Origin: Comamonas kerstersii
GTDB lineage: Bacteria; Pseudomonadota; Gammaproteobacteria; Burkholderiales; Burkholderiaceae_C
DNA: 64,000 bases
Direction of reading: 5' to 3'
NCBI RefSeq assembly: GCF_008801935.1
Contig: NZ_VZOT01000011.1
Location: 1-64,000, forward strand
In this document: in pieces, positions 41,839 through 51,350 of the stretch
How positions within the stretch are numbered: the stretch's first letter is position 1
How the letters are laid out: every line of letters starts with the position of its first letter
Translations under genes and position numbers: made by a program
Notes under the pieces: model-generated
Databases searched by the model: none
Told to the model about the DNA's origin: nothing
Seen by the model: only the letters and a program-made list of their open reading frames with translations

Positions 41839-42786
41839 TTAGGCGACAAGGCTGACAGCGGCAGAAAATGTCACAAAGGCCAGCGCTGTGCTCACCAGAA
41901 TAATGCGTGCCACCCGACCGCCATGGGCACCAAAACGCTCGGTCAGCAAGGACACATTGCTGGCACTGGGCAGTGCTGCGACCAGCACGAGTACGGTGAT
42001 GGTCATGGAGCTCAGCGGCAGTCCCAGCCACACCGCGCTCTGGCAGGCCAGCCACATCAGCGCAGGGTGCAGCAGCAGCTTGGCCAGCGCGATAGGTACA
42101 TAGTGGCGCGCAGCAACGTATTCATGCTGATTCATCTGTGAACGCGCCAGAACCGCTCCAATGGTGAACAGTGCCACGGGTGAGGCAGCGCCTGCTAGCA
42201 TGGCGACGGTTTTTTCGAGCGGTGCGGGCAGCTCCCACGCCATGGCCGAGGCACAGGCGCCCAGGATGATGGACCAGGGCATGGGGTTGGAAAACACACC
42301 CTTGAGCGCATTGCGCAGCGCCTGCAGGACGCCGGCTTCACCTAGCCCGATGCGCGATAGCGCAATGCACAGCGAACTGGTGATCACCATGTCGATGGCC
42401 ATGGTCAGAATGACCGGGCCTGCGCTGGCATCACCCAGCAGTGTCACCAGCAGCGGCACGCCCATGAAGCCGGAATTGGGAAAGGCGGCCACCAAGGCCC
42501 CAAAGGCAGCGTCATTCCAGCCCCAACGTGTGTGGCTCAAGGCCATGGTGCCCCCCACGATCAGCAGGCCGCACAGCAAATACACGCCAGCAGCCACCGG
42601 GTCGATCAGCTGCGTAATCGGCGTCTGTGCGCCGAAGCGGTACAGCATGCAAGGCAGCGCAAAGTACAGCACAAAGGTGTTGAGCCCGGGAATGGCCGCC
42701 AATGGCAGTACGCCCCGGCGCGTGGCGACAAAGCCGCACAGCACCAGGGCAAAAAAGGGAAAAGTGACCGCAAGAATGGATAGCAC
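41839..42786 (-). CDS. AEC-family transporter (auxin efflux carrier-like permease)
   Basis: 315 residues, ten predicted membrane helices in two five-helix halves. Characteristic pieces are FPFFALVLCGFVATRRGVLP, LNTFVLYFALPCMLYRF, AAFPNSGFMGVPLLVTLLGD and the late LPSASNVSLLTERFG. AEC transporters move organic acids or related small molecules across the inner membrane; the substrate is unknown. It is transcribed divergently from rep, with a 199-base gap in which I see no definite promoter. Same strand as the upstream glycan operon but separate from it by 56 bases. Confidence 0.88.
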   Translation of the reverse strand: MLSILAVTFPFFALVLCGFVATRRGVLPLAAIPGLNTFVLYFALPCMLYRFGAQTPITQLIDPVAAGVYLLCGLLIVGGTMALSHTRWGWNDAAFGALVAAFPNSGFMGVPLLVTLLGDASAGPVILTMAIDMVITSSLCIALSRIGLGEAGVLQALRNALKGVFSNPMPWSIILGACASAMAWELPAPLEKTVAMLAGAASPVALFTIGAVLARSQMNQHEYVAARHYVPIALAKLLLHPALMWLACQSAVWLGLPLSSMTITVLVLVAALPSASNVSLLTERFGAHGGRVARIILVSTALAFVTFSAAVSLVA

Positions 42787-42985
42787 AGGGCGCGATTGTG
42801 TCAGCCCTGTACTGCAGCAGGTGCAGGGGATTTCGCGCAGGTGACAGCTGTTGTGCCCGGCACACTTGCCATTGACACGGGCATGTGGACACGCAGGGGC
42901 ATGGGGCAGAGGGCTTGCGTATGATTGCCCCGCGCCTGAGGTTGCAGGCGCTTGTTTTTCCCTGTCTGCTCAGAACACTACGTCC

Positions 42986-45052
42986 ATGTCCGCTGGTTTG
43001 AATCTCGCCCAACTCCAAGCTGTCCACTACACCGAAGGCCCCTGCCTGGTGCTGGCAGGCGCAGGCTCGGGCAAGACCCGCGTGATCACGCACAAGATTG
43101 CCCGCCTGATTGAAAACGGCCTGGCCCCCAGGCGCATTGCGGCCATTACCTTCACGAACAAAGCGGCTGCTGAAATGCGCGAGCGCGCTTCCGGTCTGAT
43201 TGGCCGCGCTGCCAAGGACGTCATGATCTGCACCTTCCACTCGCTGGGCGTGCGCATGGTGCGCGAAGATGGCCATGTGCTGGGTCTGAAGCCCAACTTC
43301 AGCATTCTGGATGCCGACGATGTGACGGGCATCCTCAAGGACTGTGCCGGCGGCACCACGGACGCGGCCACCGCGCGGCAGTGGCAGTGGACGATTTCCA
43401 ACTGGAAGAACGCAGGCTGGGACAGCCGCAAGGCCCTGGCCATGGCGCAGGACGACCATGAGCGCAGCATTGCCCTCATCATGCAGCGCTATGAAGAACG
43501 CCTGACGGCCTACCAGAGCGTGGACTTTGATGACCTGATCGGCATGCCCATGCGCTTGCTGAAAAACCACCCCGAAGTGCGTGAGAAATGGCAGCGCCTG
43601 CTGGGCCATGTGTTGGTGGACGAATACCAGGACACCAATGCCACGCAGTACGAGCTGCTCAAACTCCTGGTGGGCGAGCGCGGCCATTTCACGGCCGTGG
43701 GTGATGACGACCAGTCCATCTACGGCTGGCGCGGTGCGACGCTGGACAACCTGAAGAAGCTCCCCCAGGACTATCCACAGCTCAAGATCATCAAGCTGGA
43801 GCAGAACTACCGCTCCACCTCCGCCATCCTGCGCGCGGCCAACAATGTGATTGGCCCCAACCCCAAGCTGTTTCCCAAGACGCTGTTCTCGGAACTGGGT
43901 GAGGGCGAGCCCGTGCGCATTGTTGATTGCGACACCGAAGAGCATGAAGCCGAGCGCGCTGCCATGCGTATTGCCAGCTTGCGTGCCAATATGAATCCGC
44001 AGCCTGCGTGGAAGGACTTTGCCATCCTGTACCGCGCGAACCACCAGGCCAAGCCGTTTGAAAAGGCGCTGCGCAAGCTCAATATCCCGTACAAGGTCTC
44101 GGGTGGTACCTCCTTCTTTGACCGTGCGGAAATCAAGGACCTGTGTGCGTGGTTCCGTTTGTGGATCAACAACGACGATGACCCTGCGTTTTTGCGCGCC
44201 ATCACTACACCGCGCCGCGGTATTGGCCACACCACGCTGGGCAAGCTGGGCGAGTTTTCAGCGCAGCACAAGCTGAGCATGTTCGGTGCCTTGTTCTCCA
44301 GCATGCTTGAAGCGGTACTGCCCAAGAAAGCGCACGAAGGCCTGCTGGAATTTGGGCGCTACATCAATGATCTGGAATACCGCGCACGCCACACGCTGGG
44401 GGCAGAAGCCTCGCGCAGCTTCATGCTCGATTGGCTCAAGGAAATTGGCTATGAGCAGTATCTGTACGACAGCGAAGACAGTGAAACCGTGGCCGCCGCA
44501 CGCTGGACCAATGTGCTGGAGTTCTGCGACTGGATGAGCCAGCGCGCAGGCGGCCAGATTGAAGATGCAGCAGGCACGACCACGCAGACCGAAGTCAAAA
44601 GCCTGCTGGATGTGGCGCAGAACATTGCGCTGCTGTCCACCATCTCTGAGCGTGAGAAAGAGCAGGACATGGTGATTCTGTCTACGCTGCACGCATCCAA
44701 GGGCCTGGAGTGGCCGCATGTGATGCTGGTGGGTGTGACCGAGGGCATGCTGCCCTTCAAGCTCGATGATGACGACGGCAAGCAGCAAAAAGTCAGCGAC
44801 GATATTGCAGCCCGCCTGCAGGAAGAGCGCCGCCTGATGTATGTGGGTATTACCCGTGCCCAGCGCACGCTGGTCGTGAGCTGGACCAAGCGCCGCAAAA
44901 AGGGGCGCGAGATGGTGCAGTGCCAGCCCAGCCGCTTTATCAAGGAAATGAATCTGGATGCCAGCACAGCCCGTGAAGATCCCCGCGAAAAGCTGCGCCA
45001 GCTGCGCGAACAGCTGGCCCGCAAGGCTGCAGCTGCTCCCAAAATTATTTAA
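42986..45052 (+). CDS. rep: ATP-dependent DNA helicase Rep
   Basis: 688 residues, SF1A 3'-5' helicase. Motifs run from the Q-motif region LNLAQLQAVHYTEGPCLVL and Walker A AGAGSGKTRVIT (about 23-34) through AAITFTNKAAAEMRERA, DEYQDTNATQYELLKLL and GDDDQSIYGWRGA to LSTLHASKGLEWPHVMLVGV and RRLMYVGITRAQRTLVVSW. The start, length and NLAQLQAV...GPCLVLAGAGSGKT pattern favour Rep over UvrD (family knowledge). Rep clears proteins ahead of replication forks. The ATG at 42986 was chosen; the longer frame from 42851 adds a non-homologous leader. Confidence 0.92.
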   Translation: MSAGLNLAQLQAVHYTEGPCLVLAGAGSGKTRVITHKIARLIENGLAPRRIAAITFTNKAAAEMRERASGLIGRAAKDVMICTFHSLGVRMVREDGHVLGLKPNFSILDADDVTGILKDCAGGTTDAATARQWQWTISNWKNAGWDSRKALAMAQDDHERSIALIMQRYEERLTAYQSVDFDDLIGMPMRLLKNHPEVREKWQRLLGHVLVDEYQDTNATQYELLKLLVGERGHFTAVGDDDQSIYGWRGATLDNLKKLPQDYPQLKIIKLEQNYRSTSAILRAANNVIGPNPKLFPKTLFSELGEGEPVRIVDCDTEEHEAERAAMRIASLRANMNPQPAWKDFAILYRANHQAKPFEKALRKLNIPYKVSGGTSFFDRAEIKDLCAWFRLWINNDDDPAFLRAITTPRRGIGHTTLGKLGEFSAQHKLSMFGALFSSMLEAVLPKKAHEGLLEFGRYINDLEYRARHTLGAEASRSFMLDWLKEIGYEQYLYDSEDSETVAAARWTNVLEFCDWMSQRAGGQIEDAAGTTTQTEVKSLLDVAQNIALLSTISEREKEQDMVILSTLHASKGLEWPHVMLVGVTEGMLPFKLDDDDGKQQKVSDDIAARLQEERRLMYVGITRAQRTLVVSWTKRRKKGREMVQCQPSRFIKEMNLDASTAREDPREKLRQLREQLARKAAAAPKII

Positions 45053-45079
45053 CCCCTGTTTGTTCTGAGGAAGCCTGGC

Positions 45080-46225
45080 ATGAGAACGCCTCTGATTCGT
45101 CGTCTGGCCTATAGCTGCAGCCTGTATGCCTTGTGGACTGCCACAGCTTCGGCGGCCACACCGAGTGAGCCTGCCACCGGGTGGCAGGCCTGCAGTGCCG
45201 TGCAAGATGGCCAGGAACGCCTGGCCTGTTTTGACCAGTGGGCCGCTGCACAGCATGGCGGTGCAGTGCCTGCATCCAAGGCTGCAGTGCCTGCCGCCAG
45301 TGCGCTGACAGTGCCTGAGAGCCCTTCTGAGCCAGCGCCTGTGGCCGTGGCTGAAGGCGCACCCATGCAGCTGCCAGGCAGTGACTGCTACCGCTCTGGC
45401 GCCAGCACCATGCTGCAGTTCTATGAGCTGCGCCGTGCTACCGACTGCGGTACTTTCAAGCTGCGGGGCTTTCAGCCCCAGTCCGTGTCGGTGACGGCGG
45501 CCAACCATATGAACACCAGCCCCAGTACACTGACCCAGCCTGCGTTCGAGACGGACGACTACCAGACCAAGGAGCTGCGCATTCAGCTGTCGCTGCGTAC
45601 CAAGCTGGCTGCAGGGCTGCTGACGCCTGAAGATTCTGATCGACTCGACTCTCTGTGGGTGGGCTATACCCAGCTGTCGTTCTGGCAGATCTTCAATGCC
45701 GATGCGTCACGCTCCTTCCGTACGACGGACCACCAGCCCGAAATCTTCTACGTCTATCCCACCGAGGCACAGCTGCCGCTGGGCTGGCGTCTGCGCTATA
45801 GCGGCATCGGGCTGGTGCACCACTCCAATGGTCAGAGCGACCCACTCTCGCGCAGCTGGAATCGCGCCTATCTGATGGCGGGTGCGGAGCTCAACAACCG
45901 CTGGCAGCTGCAACTCAAAGCCTGGCACCGCATTTCGGAAAAGCTGGAAAACGATGACAACCCCGGCATTCAGAACTACTGGGGCCGAGGCGAGGCCAAG
46001 CTGTTCTGGCAGCCTGATGCCCGCAACATCTTCGGTCTGACTGCACGCGGCAGCATTGGCAAGGGCTATGGCTCAGGCCGGCTGGAATGGATGTATGCAC
46101 TGGGGGGCGACAACAGCAATTTGCGTCTGCATGTTCAGCTGTTCAGCGGATACGGTGAAAGCCTGATTGATTACAACTACAAGCGCACTTCGCTGTCCGT
46201 GGGGCTGAGCCTGCTGGATTTCTAA
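45080..46225 (+). CDS. pldA: Outer-membrane phospholipase A
   Basis: 381 residues. Signal peptide (about 1-25, ending TASAA), then an N-terminal extension (about 26-130) with a Cys-bearing segment, WQACSAVQDGQERLACFDQW. The OMPLA beta-barrel follows: NHMNTSPSTLTQ, YTQLSFWQIFNADASR, the catalytic segment LVHHSNGQSDPLSRSWNRAY (His-x-Ser and downstream Asn, about 246-265), and a C-terminal strand ending in Phe (LSVGLSLLDF). OMPLA hydrolyses phospholipids in the outer leaflet to restore asymmetry. Catalytic residues are intact. The N-terminal extension is longer than in E. coli PldA (289 residues). Confidence 0.93.
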   Translation: MRTPLIRRLAYSCSLYALWTATASAATPSEPATGWQACSAVQDGQERLACFDQWAAAQHGGAVPASKAAVPAASALTVPESPSEPAPVAVAEGAPMQLPGSDCYRSGASTMLQFYELRRATDCGTFKLRGFQPQSVSVTAANHMNTSPSTLTQPAFETDDYQTKELRIQLSLRTKLAAGLLTPEDSDRLDSLWVGYTQLSFWQIFNADASRSFRTTDHQPEIFYVYPTEAQLPLGWRLRYSGIGLVHHSNGQSDPLSRSWNRAYLMAGAELNNRWQLQLKAWHRISEKLENDDNPGIQNYWGRGEAKLFWQPDARNIFGLTARGSIGKGYGSGRLEWMYALGGDNSNLRLHVQLFSGYGESLIDYNYKRTSLSVGLSLLDF

Positions 46226-46248
46226 ACCCTCACGCTTTATAAAAACAT

Positions 46249-46289
46249 AGCTTCCAGCGCTTGCTGCATCAGCGCTGGAAGCTTTTTTT
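46249..46289 (+). terminator. Terminator after pldA built from the dispersed repeat
   Basis: AGCTTCCAGCGCT (46249-46261) pairs perfectly with AGCGCTGGAAGCT (46271-46283) around TGCTGCATC, followed by T7. The words AGCGCTTGCTG and AGCGCTGGAAGCT match the arms of the dispersed palindromic repeat, so this compact copy appears to serve as an intrinsic terminator. Confidence 0.9.
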
Positions 46290-46429
46290 ATGCTGAAAAG
46301 TTAACAAAAACAAATTGTTCCAAATACCTGCCATCTGGGTGCTTGTGACCCCTGACGCCTTGGCGCAGAATGTGCTTCACCTTTTCAGCCCCGTGTGTCG
46401 CCCTTACCGAAGCACCTTGCACACCCGAG

Positions 46430-46882
46430 ATGACCATGCACCTGCAGTACCAGCTCAAGGCAGGCAGTTACTACCTGTACGACATGCGCGAATCGCCTAG
46501 CGCAGTCACAGGTGAGCGCCGCTTCAAGCTTAAAACAGACCTGCTGGCCATTGCGTTTGACCGCTACACGGGCGAAGTGCACCAGCATGGCACGCCATCG
46601 CGCATCCAGTCATGGGCATTGAATACACGCCGCCGCCTGCGCGCTGCCGGGTTGTGGCAGCAGGCGGATGACATCGTGGTGGTCACAGGCCCCTTCCCCG
46701 TGGAAGAAATCAACAAATGCCTGTCGATCAAGGGCTACTGCCGCCGCCTGCTGCAGCGCCTGGCTAGCTTGCCGCATGGCAAGCTGCATGCTTGGCAGAC
46801 CGCGCAGAAAACCCAGGGCAGCACGCATGGCAGCAGCCACCAGCGCAGTCAGGACAAGCGCTGGCAGCGCAAAGCGGCGTAA
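46430..46882 (+). CDS. Hypothetical protein, basic, function unknown
   Basis: About 150 residues from ATG 46430 (ATG 46436 is also possible). I do not recognise a family. The first part (MHLQYQLKAGSYYLYDMRES, then RRFKLKTDLLAIAFDRYTGE) looks like a small beta-rich domain; the middle (SWALNTRRRLRAAGLWQQAD, then DIVVVTGPFPVEEIN) is mixed alpha/beta; and the tail is strongly basic and Ser/Gln-rich (SSHQRSQDKRWQRKAA), suggestive of nucleic-acid contact or disorder. Codon use resembles the neighbours. Convergent with the universal stress gene. Confidence 0.65.
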   Translation: MTMHLQYQLKAGSYYLYDMRESPSAVTGERRFKLKTDLLAIAFDRYTGEVHQHGTPSRIQSWALNTRRRLRAAGLWQQADDIVVVTGPFPVEEINKCLSIKGYCRRLLQRLASLPHGKLHAWQTAQKTQGSTHGSSHQRSQDKRWQRKAA

Positions 46883-46900
46883 AACCGCAGGTGCTGGCAC

Positions 46901-47377
46901 TTACGCTGCGTCTTCGGCAGCTTCAGCCTCTGCAAGGTCCTCTTCCTCAGGGCTACGTACGACCAGCACCGGCCGACGGCAGTGGGTGATCACCGTCTTG
47001 GACACTGAGCCCACAATCGCGCTTTTGAGCGCGCCCATGCCGCGTGCACCCATGATGACCATGTCGGCATTCAGATCCTCGGCCATTTCCAACAGCATGC
47101 TGCCGGGCTCGCCCAGCACCACTTCCATGGAGTAGCCAACGCCTTCGGCGTCGAGCAGGGCGGCGGCTTCGCTCATGAGGTTTTCGCCGGCCTGCACGGC
47201 AGCAGCGGCAATGGCGTCGGCATCTCTGGTGGCCAGTTCCAGCAAAGAGGCAGGCTCCTGCACGTTCACGAGGGCGATTTCGGTGCGCAGCCCCCGGGCA
47301 ATCAGTTTGAGCGCCTCGCGTACGGCCTGCAGGGATTCACTGGAACCATCGACGGCAATCATGATGTGGGTATACAT
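46901..47377 (-). CDS. Universal stress protein (UspA family)
   Basis: 158 residues, one Usp domain: MYTHIMIAVDGSSESLQAVR at the start, ADMVIMGARGMGALKSAIVG and SVSKTVITHCRRPVLVV near the end. The G-2x-G-9x-G-S/T ATP-binding motif (GARG...GS) is intact, so it belongs to the ATP-binding Usp class. An acidic tail (EEEDLAEAEAAEDAA) follows. ATG 47377 has an AAGGAG ribosome-binding site at proper spacing; a longer in-frame start at 47410 is less likely. Cytosolic; the stress signal is unknown. Confidence 0.93.
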   Translation of the reverse strand: MYTHIMIAVDGSSESLQAVREALKLIARGLRTEIALVNVQEPASLLELATRDADAIAAAAVQAGENLMSEAAALLDAEGVGYSMEVVLGEPGSMLLEMAEDLNADMVIMGARGMGALKSAIVGSVSKTVITHCRRPVLVVRSPEEEDLAEAEAAEDAA

Positions 47378-47425
47378 GGCGTGCTCCTTGTCATCGTTGT
47401 GGGTGTGCAAGAGATTCCACTATAG

Positions 47426-48661
<1,236 letters not shown>

Positions 48662-48684
48662 GCCTGCCAAACTGCATCCACAGC

Positions 48685-48706
48685 AACCTCCTTCGGGAGG
48701 TTTTTT
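48685..48706 (+). terminator. Intrinsic terminator after tgt
   Basis: AACCTCC (48685-48691), TTCG loop, GGAGGTT (48696-48702), then TTTT. A short but classical UUCG-capped terminator. Confidence 0.88.
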
Positions 48707-48744
48707 GCTGTTTGCAGGCGCGGCAGCCAAGGCTGCTGGCCCTC

Positions 48745-48836
48745 AAAAAATAGAGCTGCTAGCGCTTGTTTTTAAAGTATTTCAGGCATAAATCATACTG
48801 AAATCTTTGTTTTTCAAGCGCTGGCAGCTATTTTTA
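48745..48836. repeat. Dispersed palindromic repeat copy between tgt and the dsbD-like gene
   Basis: The left arm TAGAGCTGCTAGCGCTTG pairs with CAAGCGCTGGCAGCTA at the right; an inner arm TATTTCAG (48779-48786) meets CTGAAATC. A/T tracts lie at both ends (AAAAAATAG and CTATTTTTA), so the element can form a terminator-like structure on both strands between two convergent genes. This is the clearest full-length copy in the window. Confidence 0.85.
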
Positions 48837-51077
48837 TCAGAGCGTTGCCAGTGCGTCATGCACTTCCTGGCGGGTGAGTAGCTCGGTCATGACGATGGGC
48901 GCCTTGCCTGGTGCCAGTAGCACATACACGGGCACACCATTGCGGCCAAGGGCCGCCAGCGCGGCGGTGATGGTGGGCTCGCGCCGCGTCCAGTCTGCGC
49001 GCAGCAGGGCCACGCCATGAGCCGCAAAGTCGGCCAGTACCTTGGCGTCCGACAGCGTAGTGCGCTTGTTGTACTGGCAGGTCACACACCATGCGGCGGT
49101 GTAGTCCACAAACACGGGGCGGCCCTGTGCCAGCAGCTGCTCCTGCGCGGCGGGGGACCACGCCTGCCAGCTGCTGCTGCTCTGGCTGGCCTGCGCGACA
49201 GGCTCGGTGATGGAGCGGCCCATGCCCTGCACCAGCCATGCCGAAAATGCCAGTACCAGCACACCCAGCAGCACGCGTGTGCGGCCCTGCAGCGTCAGCA
49301 CCCACACGAGGGCGGCCAGACACAGCAGCAGCGCCAGCAGGGCGGCTGCCCCGTCAATCCCGCTTTGCTGGCCCAGCACCCAGACCAGCCACACGACGGT
49401 GGCAAACATGGGGAAGGCCATGGCGCGGCGGAAGGTGTTCATCCATGCACCGGGACGTGGCAGCCAACGCAGCAGGGCAGGCACAAAACTCACCAGCACA
49501 TAGGGCAGGGCCATGCCAATGCCCAGCGCGGCAAATACGGCCAGCGCCTGCACAGCAGGCATGCCCACGGCAAAGCCCAGCGAAGCACCCATGAAGGGCG
49601 CGGTGCAGGGCGAGGCAATCGCCACCGCCACGACACCGGAGACAAAGGCATCGCCCAGCGGGTGACGCGCATGCAGATTGGCTACGCGGTCGGGCACGAT
49701 ATTGCCCAGCTCAAACACACCGGCCAGGTTCAGGCCGATCAGGGTGAACAGTGCTGCCAGCGCGGCGACCACCAAGGGCGATTGCAGCTGAAAGCCCCAG
49801 CCCAGTTGCTCACCCGCTGCACGCAGGGCCAGCAGCAGAGCACCGAGCGCCACAAAGCTCAGAATCACCCCGGCTGCATAGGCCAGACCACCGTGGCGCT
49901 GCGCGCGCTGGTCACCGCCATGGCGTGCAAAACCCATGAGCTTGATGGCCAGCACCGGAAAGACGCAGGGCATGAGGTTGAGCAGCAGGCCACCCAGCAG
50001 GCCACCGACCAGTGCCATGGCCCAGCTGCTGGCGCTGGGGACATCGCTGATGGGCTGTGCTGCAGCCTGATTGGCCGCCAGTGCAGCCGCCAGTGCAGGG
50101 GACACCTGAGCCAGCTCTGCCGCTTTCCACTGGCCTTGTACGGCTGCTGTCAGCTGCCAGGCCTGTGAGGGGGGCGCATGGGCTACATCGCCTGTGGCAC
50201 CGGGCAGACCCAGCACAAAGTCCAGCATGGCCGGCGTGTCGCCACGCATGGTGGACAGCGGCAGCTCGGCACTCCAGACATTGCCATCCCAGCGCTGGGC
50301 GATGGGTGCTGCATGCTGAAAGGTATCTGCCGTTTGCGGGTAAAACGCCAGGGTCTGTCCCTGCGCCAGAGCAGGCAGGCCTTGCACGCGCAGCTGTACG
50401 CGGTCGCTATCAGGCTGGGCACTGAGGCTGGCTTGCGCTTCAGGTAGAGCCTGCGGCACCTGGGCCAGCGCCTGTGCAAATTCGGTGGCCCACTGGGTGT
50501 CGCTCACATCGGTGGGCAGGCGCAGCAGGAATTCGCCTTCTTCCGGAATGCACTCCACACGGCACACCAGCCAGGAAGCATGCAGGCGCAGCTCGGTGCT
50601 GTGGTCGGTACCGGGCTGAAATGCACTGCCAACGGTGACGGGCACAGGCAGTAGTACCGTGCCTTCATAACCGTAGTTGAGCATGTCGCCCACACGAATC
50701 TGCTGGGGGACGGGCCAGTCGATATCACCAGCCTGCATGCCCGCAGGCAGTGTCCAGCTCAGCTGCGTGGGCAGGCCGGAATCACCAGGGTTCTGCCAGT
50801 AGGTATGCCAGTCTGGCTGGTGCTGGATGCGCAGCCCCAGCGTCAAAGGCTTGCCAGCTGCCACACCTTCCGGAGCCAGAGCTACCAGCTGTGCCTGCAC
50901 ATGCGGGGTGGTGATGGTGTCTGCAGGGCCTGCGGCAGCAGCGCTGCCCAGATTCAGCCGCAGCTGGGCATGGGCAACCATGGGCAGCAGGACGGCACAG
51001 AACAGCCATGCCACAACACCCAGGGTCAGCGCTTGTGCATGGAAACGGCGGAAAGAAAAGAAACGGCGAGTTGGCAT
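48837..51077 (-). CDS. Thiol:disulfide interchange protein, DsbD/ScsB family
   Basis: 746 residues. Signal sequence, then a periplasmic N-terminal domain (about 40-300) with WHTYWQNPGDSGLPTQLSW, and a Cys pair in SWLVCRVECIPEEGEFLL. The membrane domain (about 350-600; LNLMPCVFPVLAIKLMGFAR, ASPCTAPFMGASLGFAVGMP) carries the CcdA-type Cys residues. A C-terminal thioredoxin domain has TAAWCVTCQYNKRTTL (CxxC about 664-667). It passes electrons from cytosolic thioredoxin to periplasmic partners. The N-terminal domain is nearer the ScsB type than E. coli DsbD (inference by eye). The gene lies beside a MITE at its 5' side. Confidence 0.88.
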   Translation of the reverse strand: MPTRRFFSFRRFHAQALTLGVVAWLFCAVLLPMVAHAQLRLNLGSAAAAGPADTITTPHVQAQLVALAPEGVAAGKPLTLGLRIQHQPDWHTYWQNPGDSGLPTQLSWTLPAGMQAGDIDWPVPQQIRVGDMLNYGYEGTVLLPVPVTVGSAFQPGTDHSTELRLHASWLVCRVECIPEEGEFLLRLPTDVSDTQWATEFAQALAQVPQALPEAQASLSAQPDSDRVQLRVQGLPALAQGQTLAFYPQTADTFQHAAPIAQRWDGNVWSAELPLSTMRGDTPAMLDFVLGLPGATGDVAHAPPSQAWQLTAAVQGQWKAAELAQVSPALAAALAANQAAAQPISDVPSASSWAMALVGGLLGGLLLNLMPCVFPVLAIKLMGFARHGGDQRAQRHGGLAYAAGVILSFVALGALLLALRAAGEQLGWGFQLQSPLVVAALAALFTLIGLNLAGVFELGNIVPDRVANLHARHPLGDAFVSGVVAVAIASPCTAPFMGASLGFAVGMPAVQALAVFAALGIGMALPYVLVSFVPALLRWLPRPGAWMNTFRRAMAFPMFATVVWLVWVLGQQSGIDGAAALLALLLCLAALVWVLTLQGRTRVLLGVLVLAFSAWLVQGMGRSITEPVAQASQSSSSWQAWSPAAQEQLLAQGRPVFVDYTAAWCVTCQYNKRTTLSDAKVLADFAAHGVALLRADWTRREPTITAALAALGRNGVPVYVLLAPGKAPIVMTELLTRQEVHDALATL

Positions 51078-51160
51078 GGCAAAGCTTGGAGGCAGAAACC
51101 GTATTGTGGTTCCCCGCGCACCCGGTGTGCAGCTTTTTCTGCCTGCGCTGCGGGGTCAGC

Positions 51161-51350
51161 TAGGGCGTGTTCACATCAACATTGGGTTCGCTGCCCCTGA
51201 TTATGGAGATCACAAATGGGGTTGAAGGCTTGGGGCGGTCTGCGTTGTTGCGGCGGCTTGCAAGGCGCCCGGCATTGCTGCGCCACCGCGCCTAGCATCC
51301 CATCCCCAAGCCTTCAACGCGAATCTCAAGCTTTATGTGAACACGCCCTA
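51161..51350. mobile_element. MITE-like non-coding element, about 190 bp, with 16-bp perfect terminal inverted repeats
   Basis: TAGGGCGTGTTCACAT (51161-51176) is the exact inverse of ATGTGAACACGCCCTA (51335-51350). A second perfect 15-bp inverted pair lies inside: GTTGAAGGCTTGGGG (51221-51235) with CCCCAAGCCTTCAAC (51304-51318). The ends are bounded by CTAG on both sides (51160-51163 and 51348-51351), consistent with a 4-bp CTAG (or TA) target duplication. No transposase frame fits inside, so it would need to be mobilised in trans. Its right end overlaps the C-terminal codons of the MATE gene. Confidence 0.85.

Noticed and set aside
51161-51350. Full insertion sequence or transposase remnant
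   Set aside because: No open frame of useful length lies between the inverted repeats, and no transposase-like residues are visible in any frame. It is better described as a MITE.
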